From the NCBI GenBank assembly GCA_031761405.1, contig JASEVX010000011.1, forward strand, positions 24,532,316 to 24,596,315: a DNA stretch of 64,000 nucleotides, read 5' to 3'. The notes under the pieces are model-generated. The model was given only the letters and a program-made list of their open reading frames with translations. It was not told the origin of the DNA and did not search any database. Made by a program: the position numbers and the translations under genes. Positions 11,086-23,335 of this stretch are shown one piece after another (position 1 is the stretch's first letter; each line of letters begins with the position of its first letter). This DNA comes from Serripes groenlandicus (Eukaryota > Mollusca > Bivalvia > Cardiida > Cardiidae).

Positions 11086-12328
11086 ATTATACCAATGTTC
11101 CCTTCGCAGTAATGTAAAACAAGACTGTAAATATATTTACCTGCTGCATCAGTTATATATCGAGGATAACTTATTATAAAGTATAATCATTTGTATTCAA
11201 AATGTTTTGATCGGGGCTTTGCGACGTTTTCAACATTATTCAAAACGTCGACAGAATACTCATTCGCGGTTCCTGGGTGGTAAACGAACTAGTGGCATGT
11301 GCCTTGTAAAAGGATATTCAATCATGAATCCCGAGTGCGGTAATACATGTGGAACCTGTGTATAATGACCACCCATGGGAACCCAATAACATGGTCGCTG
11401 TTCGCAGGTGGTCTTAAATTGCAGGGTCATTTATGCAGAAAATGAGTAATTGATAAAGTAAAAGGGTGGTTTCTATGGACAGGGAATCGCTATATCCAAG
11501 ATTGTCTTTAGCACCGGTTTTTATTAAATTACTTGTAAAATATCAAAGGCCGTGATAATAACGATTTCAGAAATTCTGAGGGATAAGTGTCAAGTTTGAC
11601 TACATCCAGGTACAAGGAAAGGAATTCACGATATCGATCGATCAAACATTTATAAGGATATGATTTGCGAAAAGTGCTGCATGCATTATGCTGATTCATT
11701 ATTTTACTCAATTACCCTTCATAATAAACGAATTAATGTAGATAATGGTAATTAATGCTCTATCGAGTATTGATTATATGGCCGTTAATTAAGCGACTTT
11801 AGTCATTATTGCTAAACGTAGGCCAAAGTCATGTTGAACGGTGTATGCTAATTTAAGGCTACATTCTCAGTTCTTAATATTTATAGAAACCTCAAGGAAA
11901 TATAAAACCTTGATTGTACGACCAACTAAACACGTACACGTCTGTCAATGACATGCTTCATTGTTGGCAGATTTCTGCAATCTCATGTTGGCGCACTAGA
12001 GGAGCGTCAGAACGACCAAACGTCGCATCCACACGACACAAATTGCAGTTTGCGTGTTTGAGAGTGATATGACAAAAAAGGGAATTTGTCGTTCTGGCCT
12101 GTTGCCACGTTGGTATTTCCCCGATCCTCCAACCTCCGGAACAACAACACGACAGCACACCAACACTTTCAATGAATAGTTTGTCATTTTATCGGTATGG
12201 CGAATGTTGTATAACAAAATATCATATTGGGTTTTTGGCCTAATTTCCCCGTATGGAATTAAACAACAAAATATATCTTAGTCGTTGATTTTGTGCACCG
12301 TTAAAATATTAATTGTAATATTGTGTTC
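11086..12328. other. Mostly unremarkable DNA
   Basis: Apart from the pogo-like fragment, nothing recognised. 11950-12220 is richer in GC and open in two minus frames, without family resemblance. Confidence 0.45.
11347..11440 (+). mobile_element. pogo/Tigger-like fragment
   Basis: GAACCTGTGTATAATGACCA, CATGGTCGCTGTTCGCAGGT and GGTCTTAAATTGCAGGGTCA show the same type of repeated GACCAC/GTGGTC layout. Confidence 0.4.
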
Positions 12329-13070
12329 GGTGATAATGAATCTCGATACATGTATCTCACTTAATTGTGTAAGGTAACAATGAAACTCGATACATGTATC
12401 TCATCTACTTATGTTCAGTAACAATGACATTCGATACATGCATTGTACCTACTTGTGATGGGTAACAACGAAACTCAATATATGTATCTCATCTACTTGT
12501 GTTGGGTAACAATGAAACTCGATACATGTATCTCATCTACTTGTTTCGGGTAACAATGAAACTCTATACATGTATCTCATCTACTTGTTTCGGGTAACAA
12601 TGAAACTCTATACATGTATCTCATATACTTGTATTGGGTAACAATGAAACTCTATACGTGTATCTCATATACTTGTGTTCGGTAACAATGAAACTCTATA
12701 CATGTATCTCATCTACTTGTGTTGGGTAACAATGAAACTCGATACATGTATCTTACCTACTTGTGTAAGGTAACAATGAAACTCGATACATGTATCTCAC
12801 CTACTTGTGTTCGGTAACAAGGAAACTCAATATATGTATCTCATCTACTTGTGTTTGGTAACAAGGAAACTCGATACATGTATCTCACCTACTTGTGTTT
12901 GGTAACAATGAAACTCAATACATGTATCTCACCTTCTTGTGTTGGGTAACAATGAAACTCGATACATGTATCTAACCTACTTGTGTTCGGTAACAATGAA
13001 ACTCGATACATGTATCTCATCTACTTGTGTTCGGTAACAATGAAACTCGATACATGTATCTCACCTACTA
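12329..13070 (+). repeat. 44-bp minisatellite, about 17 units
   Basis: Unit GGTAACAATGAAACTCGATA plus CATGTATCTCATCTACTTGT and GTTC. Edge units are the most diverged. Confidence 0.95.
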
Positions 13071-13444
13071 TGGAGATGTTCGAGTTATCGAAATTTTCGA
13101 ATATTTTTAATAACTCGAACATTTCGATAACTCGAATATGTTGATAAATCGAATATTTCGATAACTCGAACATCCACATATCTCGAACATTTCGATGACT
13201 CGAATATTTTGATAACTCGAATATATTGATAACTCGACCATTTCGATAACTCGAACATCTCCATATCTCGATAATTCGAACATCTCCATATCTCGATAAC
13301 TCGAACATCTCGATAACTTGAATATATTGATAACTCGAATAAATTGATAACTTGAATAAATTGATAGCTCGAATATATTAATATCTCGAACATACCGATA
13401 TCTCGAACAAATCGATAACTCGAACGTATCAATATCTCAAAGAC
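13071..13444 (+). repeat. 17-bp minisatellite, about 22 units
   Basis: Unit TTGATAACTCGAATATA with variants (TCGATAACTCGAACATC, CATATCTCGAACATT). It directly follows the 44-bp array. The long minus-strand reading frames here (SYRNVRVIE...) are repeat artefacts. Confidence 0.92.
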
Positions 13445-14835
13445 GATATCACCATTTTCACGAATATCGACCTGGCTCCACATTCAAATCGATATTCAAA
13501 TCGGTATTCGCTCTACTACATATTCATCAAAAAGATAGCACTATTTTCTCGAATATCGATCTGGCTCCATATTCAAATCGGTATTCAAATCGGTATTCGC
13601 TCTACTGCATGGTCAGAAAGACCATAGCACCATTTTAGCGAATATCGACCTGGCACTAAATTCAAATCTATATTCAAATCGGGGTTCGCCCTTCTACATG
13701 ATTATGGAGACGATAGCACTATTTTCACGAATATCAATCTGGCTCTATATTCAAATCGATATTCAAATCGGTATTCGCTCTACTCCATATTCATAACAAA
13801 GATAGCACTATTTTCTCGAATATCGATCTGGCTCCATATTCAAATCGGTATTCAAATCGGTATTCGCTCTACTGCATGGTCAGAAAGACCATAGCACCAT
13901 TTTACCGAATATCGACCTGGCACTAAATTCAAATCTATATTCAAATCGGGTTTCGCCCTTCTACATGATTATGAAGACGATAGCACTATTTTCACGAATA
14001 TCGATATGGCTCCATATTCAAATCGGTATTCAAATCGGTATTCACTCTACTGCATGGTCAGAAAGACCATAGCACCATTTTGGCGAATATCGACTTGGCA
14101 CTAAATTCAAATCGGTATTCAAATCGGGGTTCGCCCTTCTACATGATTATGAAGACGATAGCACTATTTTCACGAATATCGATCTGGCTCTATATTCAAA
14201 TCGATATTCAAATCGGTATTCGCTCTACTCCATATTCATAAAAAAGATAGCACTATTTTCTCGAATATCGATCTGGCTCCATATTCAAATCGGTATTCAA
14301 ATCGGTATTCGCTCTACTGCATGGTCAGAAAGACCATAGCACCATTTTAGCGAATATCGACCTGGCACTAAATTCAAATCTATATTCAAGTCGGGGTTCG
14401 CCCTTCTACATGAGTATGAAGACGATAGCACTATTTTCACGAATATCGATATGGCTCCATATTCAAATCGGTATTCAAATCGGTATTCGCTCTACTGCAT
14501 GGTCAGAAAGACCATAGCACCATTTTAGCGAATATCGACCTGGCTCCATATTCAAATCGATATTCAAATCGGTATTCGCTCGTCTACATTGTCAGAAAGA
14601 CCATATCACCATTTTACCGAATATCGACCTGGCTCTAAATTCAAATCGACATTCAAATCGGGGTTCGCCCTTCTACATGATCAGGAAGACGATAGTACCA
14701 TTTTCACGAATATCGACCTGGCTCTATATTCAAATCGATATTCAAATCGGTATTCGCTCTACTAGATAGTCAGCAAAAAGATAGCACCATTTTCTCGAAT
14801 ATCGATCTGGCTCCATATTCAAATCGGTATTCGTC
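13445..14835 (+). repeat. 88-bp satellite with higher-order structure, about 16 monomers
   Basis: Monomers of 88-89 bp share GAATATCGACCTGGCTCCAT and ATTCAAATCGGTATTCG. Three types are told apart by the junction before GATAGCAC: A (CATGATTATGAAGACG), B (CATATTCATAAAAAAG), C (CATGGTCAGAAAGACC). Order along the array: A B C A B C A C A B C A C C A B. Diverged debris continues to about 14960. Confidence 0.93.
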
Positions 14836-15268
14836 ATACTAAACAATGAAGGTAACGTATATTTCAATGCGTAACAGAATTCACGAATCTGGTGCTGGCT
14901 CTATATTCGTTTCAGCTCTACATTCATATCGGTATTGAATATCGATTACCGAATATCGAACTTCGTGCCAACTTCACATACCTAGTTGAGGTATAAGTAC
15001 TACATATACCATGAGTGTTTCTAAGGGTGCTGCTTTCTCGCTTCATCTCGAGGGCTTGGCGTGTAACGGTTGTAACTCAATATTTTTTTACCAAGGTTAA
15101 TCATCTCGCCATAAACTCTTTATAAGCGTTAAATCATTTGTCTTGGTAAACAATGCTCGTTCTGAGCAATGGCTCCTATATTTGCATTGTTTACAAAGGG
15201 GTCAAAATTGCCCCTAAACCAGGATTTATTGAGACGTATTGACTTTCATTACTTTTCATTCAGATCAG

Positions 15269-15545
15269 TGATTGGGGTTTAACGCCGTTTTTAACAATTT
15301 CTCAGTTATATCACGGCGACCAGTTCACCTACTCATGCATTTCCTGGTTTTCTCACACCAGTACTCTACACAACAATCTTCCCAAGCAACTGGCTGCTTT
15401 TCCATATAGACTTAGCCCATTGGTGGAAGACGAATGACGCATGTCGCATTGACTTTTGTCAATCGTCGGAAAGGAAGTTGGCCGAGCCGCGATTCGAACT
15501 CACAACCCCTGGATTGACAGCCCACGTCGCTACCGACTAAGCTGC
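15269..15545 (-). mobile_element. SINE group A with 8-bp target duplication
   Basis: CAGATCAG at 15261-15268 and 15546-15553 flanks a complete minus-strand copy. The box A end is slightly decayed (GCTTAGTCGGTAGCGA). Confidence 0.85.
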
Positions 15546-15944
15546 CAGATCAGAATAACTTCACTACTTTTTGTGCTAACATTAATCTTTTAGAAACTTT
15601 CAGGATATACGTATTTGTCTTACTATTAATCGGGGAGTAAATGATATTGTCTAAGGTTGAAACGTTCCACGTGCGGGTTGATCTATGTCCTGATTGTTCG
15701 GGGTTTTAGATTGATATCGGTTAAAAATACCGGCTTATGATTAATACCATCTGACTTTCATCGCATTTCTACTAGATAAAAAGACGTGTTATTCGGACTC
15801 CGTTTTCAAAGCTTAGAATAACTGACTCCCATTCAGCGCAAAAAGAACCACGTCTTTTTTCGTTGACAGCTTGGCTGTTTTACTATACAGATAATTTGAA
15901 GGTATCGCATTTCAGACCAAATCTCGTCTTTTTTAACTCAACTG

Positions 15945-16178
15945 TTACCCTTTCCCACTTAAAGACGTTTTCTGACGCCTCTACAGAAGACGACTTTTGA
16001 AAACATGATGGTTAAAGGATACATTTCTCATGATGAGCAATATCTCTTTTTGTCACAACGTTTTCAACTTTATGCAATAATTGTTGTTTCATTTATAGAG
16101 ATCATAGTTTTCCATAATTTTGATTAAGTCTTTTCATAGTAATCTGATGCAGATTTGTCTTTGTGGGACAAGGGTTAA
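15945..16178 (-). mobile_element. T1 MITE, diverged full-length copy
   Basis: TTACCCTTTCCCACTTA, CTGACGCCTCTACAGAAGAC and GGGACAAGGGTTAA end. Confidence 0.8.
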
Positions 16179-17021
16179 GGGGAAATGTGCGCGTTTAGCG
16201 ACATGGTGGTCGTGTTGTCTGTGTGAGTGAAGACCCAGACGAGCCCTTGCATCCGCATAGTATCACTAGGTCCTACACTGCACTTTGCGCTCGTCTTTGC
16301 TCCCTACGCTTTTAACGTAAATCAGAGTTATCTGATTCATTTAGGAGTTATTTCTGAAATCAATTTCATAACTTCAGCTAAAAGGAATATTGGGAAAATT
16401 CACGAGAAATACCACTATATATCATATAATTAGTTTTAAATGTTATAAGGGTGTGGTCGTAATAGGCAATATCTGGACTAAAAATTTACAACAAAAGGCG
16501 TATTTACGACACGTGTACTTGAAGATTTGCATGAATATGTTTCGCAATCTGGTCAAAGTGAACACTGTTTATCATAAAACATTTATATACGTTGACACAA
16601 TATATAGTAATTTCTCTGAAATAATTTACTTTTTTTACTACATATAGCTTTGGTAATCACGCGATATGTAAGGTATAATACAGTATTAAACTGATAATAC
16701 AGAACTATTAGGTTCAATGATGTTTTTTATTATCAAAATTACTAAAATAAAAAAACGTTAATAAAGTGTGCTTATAAGTGCGGTACAGCTCTGTACCATT
16801 GACGTGTAAGTCTCGCGACAACCTTCGAGATTACGAGTTTGAGAGCGATTAAATCACTAATGTTCGGGTGGTCATAAATCTGGATAATACATCTAATAAC
16901 TAACACTGACTATACAAATCAAAGGGCTTTAATACGATAAGAGGAGTTTTCCCAAGCCATTACTTTCTCCATATAATTGCTTGATTTTTTGTATCGACCC
17001 TTTATTCGTGTTTTTATGTAT
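16179..17021. other. No recognised feature
   Basis: Two overlapping short frames (16227-16433, 16390-16647) without motif. Confidence 0.5.
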
Positions 17022-17147
17022 TAGGCGAGATGAATTTACTTCAGTCTGATAAAAAAAAAAATGACCTAAATTTTATTATAATATATTAGGCGAGATGAAT
17101 TTACTTCAGTCTGATAAAATAAAAAAATGACCTAAATGTTATTATAT
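17022..17147 (+). repeat. ~63-bp tandem duplication
   Basis: TATTAGGCGAGATGAATTTA to CCTAAATTTTATTATA occurs twice back to back. Confidence 0.9.
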
Positions 17148-17260
17148 TTTTTTCAAAATTTAAATCGTAAGGTGAAAAAGCAACATTGTAACGTTTATGA
17201 TATGAACCAGAGAAATGAACCTTTATTCAAACATTGAGTGTGTCCTTACATGTGTTCAGA

Positions 17261-17475
17261 TTAAAACCCTTCCCTCATATAGACGCTTTCTGATGCCACT
17301 GCAGCAGACGGCTTTTTGAAATTTGCTCAAAACGAGCAATTTCTCCTTTTGCAACAATGTTTTCCACTTTCTTTTAGTCATAGGTTATCCATTCAATTAC
17401 AGAGATATTATATTTTTTGTCAAGATATGTTCAAAGTCGTCTGCTGCAAAATTGTCGCATGAGGGAAAGGGTTAA
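17261..17475 (-). mobile_element. T1 MITE, nearly full length
   Basis: TTAAAACCCTTCCCTCATAT to GCATGAGGGAAAGGGTTAA; a short deletion before the hairpin. Confidence 0.88.
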
Positions 17476-17673
17476 CCTATTATAGAAAAGAAAGCAGATT
17501 GAAATTGGACAAAAGGGCGAGTAGCCATTTTTTCAGCATATTTACCTCTCAATCAATTCCAACTTTCCTTCCAAAGGACCCTGTGATATACGAAAACAAA
17601 CACTAGCTTGTATTTGTAGTAAAAACAAGTTGTTAAAGTATTAAATGATACATCAATACAATGTTACCTCAAT

Positions 17674-17934
17674 TTTTTTTGTTTTTTCTGTTATCTTTTA
17701 AAGCTTCCTTTTCCCATCATAATAATGTATAGCTTTATTAACACGTGTAAAACTTAAAAAGCCTTTTATAAGTTTGACCCCCTGGTGCAGCGGTCATGGT
17801 TTATTGATTCATACTATTAACCTAATAGTCTAACATAGATCTACTAAAACAAATTTACTGTAAGGTATGAGGGAGGATGTCACATATCTATGCACATGGC
17901 AAATAAAGTTATATATTTAAAAAAAAAAAAAAAA
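17674..17934 (+). mobile_element. Retroposed poly(A) insert with 13-bp target duplication
   Basis: ATGTTACCTCAAT occurs at 17661-17673 and again at 17935-17947, flanking a ~261-bp segment. The insert carries AATAAA at 17902-17907 and ends in a long A run. This is the signature of LINE-machinery retroposition of a polyadenylated RNA. The insert has no coding frame I recognise; it may be the 3' UTR of a host mRNA or an unknown retroposon. Confidence 0.7.
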
Positions 17935-17947
17935 ATGTTACCTCAAT

Positions 17948-18780
17948 GTACAGTGAATGACAATGGCTTCTTGAATGCTAATGTGAATTATGAGAAAAAC
18001 AGTGCAAGCCCGGACTACGCGGATCCACAGGTTGATCTGGATCTACACTTTTCGCAAATGTCAGACGGGTTACTCTCGTTTAGCGCCCACCCAAAAGCGT
18101 TTGAGTATTCGTCTGTGTGATTATTTTAAGACTTTGAATCACCTCTCCATTTACCATCACCTCCATTAGGTAAAAACGAAAGGGTTATTTGCTTGATCAC
18201 TGATAGATTAAAGCTAAAAACAATTTGTTACATATTTGTTTCAATTTATTTTCGTGTTTTTGCCAAATCTAATGGTTCATAATTCGATAATTGTCCTAGC
18301 ACATACTAACGGAACATTAATGTGTGGGACCGCTTTGTTTTGTGAATTCTGTAATCGAATAATTGGTCTATAATTCACTTGACTAAAGCGAGCACCTGCC
18401 GTTAATTTTCAATAAATTGTGCGAATTGTGAACCTAATTCGTTTTTTGTTTGTTTTAATCTTGCTTTTAATAGATTTAAAAGATTTAAGCAAGTTACCGT
18501 GCAATTGGGATTTAAGGTCGACGGAACTATATGGGTCGTCATTGAAAGAGACAATTTGGCCAAATCAGTACTGCAATGGAGACAGATAATGAGAGCTAGT
18601 TTGATAACATTATTTAGTCCAATACGGTTCACTAAAAAGAGGTGCTAGCATGAAGACATAAGCGTTTATCATCATATATAACATCAGTAAACGCGTGGTT
18701 TCGTGGTTTATAAGCTCAGCTGATGAACTATTAGAGTCAAACCTTTATCTTAGAAGCCAAAATAAAAAAGTGTGACTTCA
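17948..18780. other. No recognised feature
   Basis: Starts after the retroposed insert. No family or repeat recognised. Confidence 0.5.
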
Positions 18781-18785
18781 AGATT

Positions 18786-18838
18786 GTTTGCTTGTTTGAT
18801 TGTTTGCTTGTTTGATTGTTTGCTTGTTTGATTGTTTG
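18786..18838 (+). repeat. 16-bp tandem repeat, about 3 units
   Basis: GTTTGCTTGTTTGATT three times, grown from the GATTGTTTG tail of the adjacent SINE fragment. Confidence 0.85.
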
Positions 18839-18960
18839 GTGTATAACGCCACTTTCAACATGTTTTCAGTTAAATCACGGAAGACGGAATGTGTCGGCCG
18901 GATCAGTCTGCGCGGACAGCGCAGGCTGATCTGGTCGATACATTACGCAGATTCCCTGGG
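18825..18960. mobile_element. Chimera of SINE tail and T3 MITE fragment
   Basis: 18825-18880 is a complemented SINE tail (GGTGTATAACGCCACTTTCA, AAATCACGGA). It passes directly into the T3 interior (GACGGAATGTGTCGG ... GATACATTACGCAGA). Left of it is a 16-bp repeat. Confidence 0.6.
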
Positions 18961-19009
18961 TAGGTTACCTGTACTCCCGGTGAATGTATCCACAAATCAT
19001 TGAATATAG

Positions 19010-19132
19010 TTGAAAAATTGTGACAAAAGAAGAAATTGCTCATTTTGAGCAATTTTTTCTTTTATCACAATGTTTTAAAACACCGTCTGCTGTAGAAGCG
19101 TCAGCAAGCGGCTATAGGTGAGAAAGGGTTAA
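19010..19132 (+). mobile_element. T1 MITE, right half
   Basis: Hairpin GAAATTGCTCATTTTGAGCA, CCGTCTGCTGTAGAAGCGTC, GAGAAAGGGTTAA. Confidence 0.75.
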
Positions 19133-19157
19133 CTTTAAAAAACGCCGTGGTGAACAT

Positions 19158-19640
19158 GGGATACTGTTGAAGAAGACGTTTAGCTCGAATAAATCCATTA
19201 CACTGACAAAAAAGGACAAACAGACTTAGTTAATTATTATTTTAATTAGTCTGGAACAATATTACAATCAGGTGCGCGTATGTACAGAATGTCGTTGGCT
19301 TGTTGTTTATATTGGAACCGGCCGTGGCCGAGCGATTAGCGTCACGGGTTCGATCCCCAGTCGCGGTGGTCATGTTGCGGGTCACTTGGGCAAAGCAAAT
19401 TTCCTAGCCAAGTACTGGTTTGTTTACCCAGGGATCATGAATAATTGAACTGTCGCCGCGGTATAACTGAAGTTAACGGCGTAAAGCCCCAATTAAACAA
19501 AAACATACTGAAAACAGCGTTTTTAACAAGAATAAATACTGACAAATAAAGACTTTTTTAATAAGTATTTTAATTGGTCTGGAACAATAGTTCAATAAGG
19601 CGCGTATCTATCGAATTGTCGTGTCTTTGTCGGTTCTTAA
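19158..19640 (+). repeat. Diverged direct duplication flanking a group C SINE
   Basis: GTCTGGAACAATATTACAAT (19250) and GTCTGGAACAATAGTTCAAT (19575), with similar sequence before and after, lie on either side of the SINE at 19315-19505. Confidence 0.6.
19315..19505 (+). mobile_element. SINE group C
   Basis: tRNA-like head CCGTGGCCGAGCGATTAGCG, box B GGGTTCGATCCCCAG, body TAGCCAAGTACTGGTTTGTT, GAACTGTCGCCGCGGTATAA and tail GGCGTAAAGCCCCAATTAAA. Confidence 0.75.
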
Positions 19641-20212
19641 TTGGGTCTACTACTCTATGAGAGATAAAAAGTTTAAAACGTTAAGATGAAAGACACAGTC
19701 CATTTACCAATTCAACGATGTTCAAACAAAAGTAAAATGGTCCATTGTTTCGCATCTGTAAGTGTTTCAAAAAGATGGTATAAGTGACAAATCTTGCTTT
19801 CTGTTTCATAAAATTGATAATTAGGCTGACTGTCTACTTAACGGCTTTAAAAATAAATCACGTTTTAAGCCAATTTTGTCTCATTTAGAAACTATTCTAA
19901 AATAATTTAAACGAATTTAGCAAACCACAAAGGGATTTTTTTCTTTCAATTACTTCTTGAATTCACCATATATCACTTTAACTTGATTTCAGGGGCGTGT
20001 TGGCTAGAGGCCGCGTTGACATCAGGCGCCCTCGATAATCTTCGTATCCATCCGGTAATTTCTCAACAAATAAATCGACGATTTATATTTTTTGATCTTT
20101 GGTCAAGTACCCGGCTGACCATCATGATTTGGACAACAGGCGCGCCGTAGTATCCATGATAATACGTGATTTGGTTTTATTAGATTGTGAACAACAAACA
20201 GGAAGCATTAGA

Positions 20213-20300
20213 TTAACACCTTCCCGTATACAAACAGCATTGCATACCTTTGCAGCAGACGACATTTGGAAATATTGCTGAAAAATTGCTTTTTTTTTTA
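20213..20300 (+). mobile_element. T1 MITE, left fragment
   Basis: TTAACACCTTCCCGTATACA and TTTGCAGCAGACGAC, then lost. Confidence 0.5.
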
Positions 20301-20577
20301 ATTGTGAGGTTTGTTCTGTTCAAAGCTGGATGCTCTAAAACGTCCATACATTTAAAGGTCTTTTAAATGTGTACATTTATTGTAATTTGTAGTTTCACTT
20401 TTCTCAAGCCTGTATTCAAAATATTCAAAATAAATGGCAACACCAAAACAAGCTATAAAATGTGTCTTCAAAATTTCCCCCTCCAAATTAGGATGTGCAG
20501 CCGGGCGTTCCGTGTTCGATCCCCGTTAGCATAGTCCTATTTATGATTCATTGAAAGTGTTCTATCGCCAAATCGTC

Positions 20578-20825
20578 GTCTTTCTCGCCGCTTTTAACAT
20601 TTTTTAAATTATATCACGGCATTTACTCCGAGAGTTATCAGTACTGCTGGTCCATTTATGTTGAATGTATGGAATCAGGCTTACCCAACAACCCAGTGCA
20701 CCAAGGATCGAGAAGTCATTACTACCAGTTTTAAAGTCTTTGGTATGACCCGGCCGGGGATCGAACCCACGACCTCCCGCACTCGAGGCGGACGCTCTAC
20801 CAAACCACCATCGAGGCGGTCGCCA
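20578..20825 (-). mobile_element. SINE group B, minus orientation
   Basis: On the minus strand: head GGTAGAGCGTCCGCCTCGAG, box B GGGTTCGATCCCCGG, CCGGGTCATACCAAAGACTT, and tail ending AAAAGCGGCGAGAAA. Confidence 0.75.
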
Positions 20826-20904
20826 TGAGAGAAATGAAACACGGAAAACGTAAAAATACAATGATCCTAATAAATTGTTGTTTTTTTAAAGTCACTTAGT
20901 CATT

Positions 20905-21120
20905 GATATTCAACACTTTCACACATACAAACAATCTACAGTAGACAACTTATAAGAAAAAATATAAGCAAAATTATTAAAATATATGTATTAATATCAA
21001 ATGGAGTTGAAAATAGTGAGGCAAAAGGAGAAAAGTGTTCCTTATGAGCAATTTCTTCTTTTTGCCACGATGTTTTCCAAGGGTCGTCTGTAAACAGTGT
21101 CTGCACGTCGAAAGGGTTAA
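20905..21120 (+). mobile_element. T1 MITE, diverged copy
   Basis: CACTTTCACACATACAAACA, CAGTAGACAAC, hairpin CTTATGAGCAATTTC, end CGAAAGGGTTAA. A T2 element follows 10 bp later. Confidence 0.7.
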
Positions 21121-21130
21121 GTTTATCGGA

Positions 21131-21363
21131 ATAACCCTTTTGCTGACAAAGGCAATTAAATGATTTTCTTTGCAAACATTGTAAATAAATTAAGATGAGA
21201 CATCAGCTCGTAACGAGCTGTCTCCCCTGCAATCTGTAGTGTTTGCCACTTAAACATTAAATTTGACTAAATTTCCTTTTTGGGCAAATAATGGAGTCGT
21301 CCAATTTTCAAAATGGAACAGTCGACTTTGTAAAATTCGGCAGTGAAAGAGTGAACGTGTTAA
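21131..21363 (+). mobile_element. T2 MITE
   Basis: Left end eroded (ATAACCCTTTTGCTGAC), centre CAGCTCGTAACGAGCTGTCT, then GGAGTCGTCC, GAACAGTCGACTTTG and CAGTGAAAGAGTG...TTAA. Confidence 0.75.
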
Positions 21364-21548
21364 CCCTGAGCCCACTGAATTTCTGTAACGACTATCTTTA
21401 ACCGCGATATCCGATATTTGCCTACTTATCGTGTAGTATTTGTTCATAATATAATAATAAATGAGTAGTGAACACTATAGTTAATTAGATGGCATGAATA
21501 TTTACGATAATCTTGTTCTACATTGTTTGTAAATATTGCTTCAAGTCG

Positions 21549-21807
21549 AGTCCCGGTAGCTCAGTCGGTAGCGACGCGGGTTGTGTGTTCGAACCCCAAC
21601 TAGGCCAACATTATATCCGACAAAAGTCAATACGACAAGCGTCATTCGTCTTCCACCAATGGGCTTACAGTCTATTTGGAAAAGCAGCCAGTTTCTTGGA
21701 ATGACTGTTGTGTGGAGTACTGGTGTGATAAAACATATGTGAACTGGCCGCCGTGATATGACTGAAAAACTGCTCAAAACGGCGTCAAACCTCAATCAAT
21801 CAATCAA
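21549..21807 (+). mobile_element. SINE group A, plus orientation, 9-bp target duplication
   Basis: TTCAAGTCG at 21540-21548 and 21808-21816. The head has lost about 20 bp between GACGCGGG and TTGTGTGTTCGAACCCC; the core and CAATCAATCA tail are intact. Confidence 0.85.
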
Positions 21808-21816
21808 TTCAAGTCG

Positions 21817-22654
21817 CACGCAACTGGATAAGGGTTAAATACATTTTCACAAAGTCATTTTTTACAATTCCTTATTACCCAGTCACGGAATTGGAAGCAA
21901 AACAAGAAGTCTTTAACGTTTCTCGTACGGGGAAAAACACCCTGATAATCGAATTTAAATTATTTAAATTATTTTAAATGCAGACCACTTGCGTGCGCAA
22001 ATCTGATATAAATCGGCGTTGGAATTTTCACACGCTTTGTAATTGAGACTTGTCAAATGCAAAGGGTCTGAATGATTTATCTATCTGTATGCCGTTTAGA
22101 GACTCAGACTCGTGTAATATACATTTCCAGTCCATCAGTAATTAATTCTTCAAGCTTCACTAAAGCAAGTATTGGATCTAGATGAAAAAGGCTATAAATG
22201 TCTCCCATCGAAACGTCACGCATGCGTATAAATGTTGTGACAAAACAATGATACGTTCAGCACCCGTTTTCATTTGATGGCACTCTATTAGTTTATCAGG
22301 ATTCTATTTGACACGGGGCCACGTTTGTCGTCACGCGGTAAGGTCTTAGGTCGTGATCTACGAATTCGTGTGATCTTTTAGATCACGTGGTCCTTAGCAC
22401 GCGCCTTTTGGTCGTGGGAAAAAGGTAACTGGCTTCCATTTTAAAAGATATGAAATTTGAATTGTTTATTTGTATATCTATGAAGTTTATATAATGTATC
22501 ATCACATTGAATTTTGTATAAATAAATAACATTTATTTACCGTTTGCAATGATATCTGAAAAAAGGCTAAGACTTAACCTGCACATCGTGAAATGTACAC
22601 TACAAAGACAATCCTTGGTAATTCAATTTAAGAAATGAACTGAAAGTTTCATAG
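21817..22654. other. No recognised repeat
   Basis: 22300-22430 is GC-richer with several palindromic GATCAC/GTGATC motifs and one CGTGGGAA (22413-22420). This could be regulatory but nothing confirms it. Confidence 0.4.
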
Positions 22655-22790
22655 AACAGTACAGAACAGAACAGAACTTTATTCAAGAATAATGACGTGA
22701 ACACATATGGTTCATCGTCAAAATACAACATATTTAAACGCACATGAGTATGTACTTACAAATTAAAGGAAGATAAAGTTTCTCTCTGTT
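22655..22790 (-). mobile_element. LINE-like 3' end with (TTCTG)n tail
   Basis: On the minus strand, TTGAATAAAG runs into TTCTGTTCTGTTCTG (plus strand CAGAACAGAACAGAAC at 22663-22678). A poly(A) signal directly followed by a short tandem tail is typical of LINE 3' ends. The neighbouring 22816-23335 minisatellite may be part of it. Confidence 0.4.
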
Positions 22791-22815
22791 AATGAAACTA
22801 TAAAAAGACACATAT

Positions 22816-23335
22816 ATTTAGATTAAACAACACAAATAGAATAATACATATTTACATATGTTTAGATACATATCATAAAAAGGATAATACATATTTATAT
22901 ATATTTAGCTAAACAACATATATAGGATAATACACTGATATATATACATGTATTTAGCTGAACAACATATATAAGATAATACACTGATATATACATGTAA
23001 TTAGCTAAACAACATATATAGGATAATACACTGATATATATATATACATGTATTTAGCTAAACAACATATATAAGATAATACCGTGACAGATATATATTC
23101 ATGTATTTAGCTAAACAACATATATAAGATAATACACAGATATATATATATATATATATATACATATATTTAGCTTAACAACATATATAGGATAATACAC
23201 AGATATATATATATACATGCATTCAGATAAATAACATATATAGGATAATACATATTTACATATATATTTAGATAAATATCATAAAAGGGATAATACATAT
23301 TTATAAATATATAGCTAAACACATATAGAATAATG
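22816..23335 (+). repeat. AT-rich 58-70 bp minisatellite, about 9 units
   Basis: TTAGCTAAACAACATATATA, GGATAATACACTGATATATA and a TA run of variable length. The TA run accounts for unit length differences. Confidence 0.85.

Noticed and set aside
13021..13483. Three overlapping minus frames up to 132 aa rich in S, Y, R and I
   Set aside because: They are translations of the 17-bp and flanking tandem repeats.
12329..14835. CRISPR-like array
   Set aside because: Units are contiguous tandem repeats without unique spacers, in a eukaryotic context.
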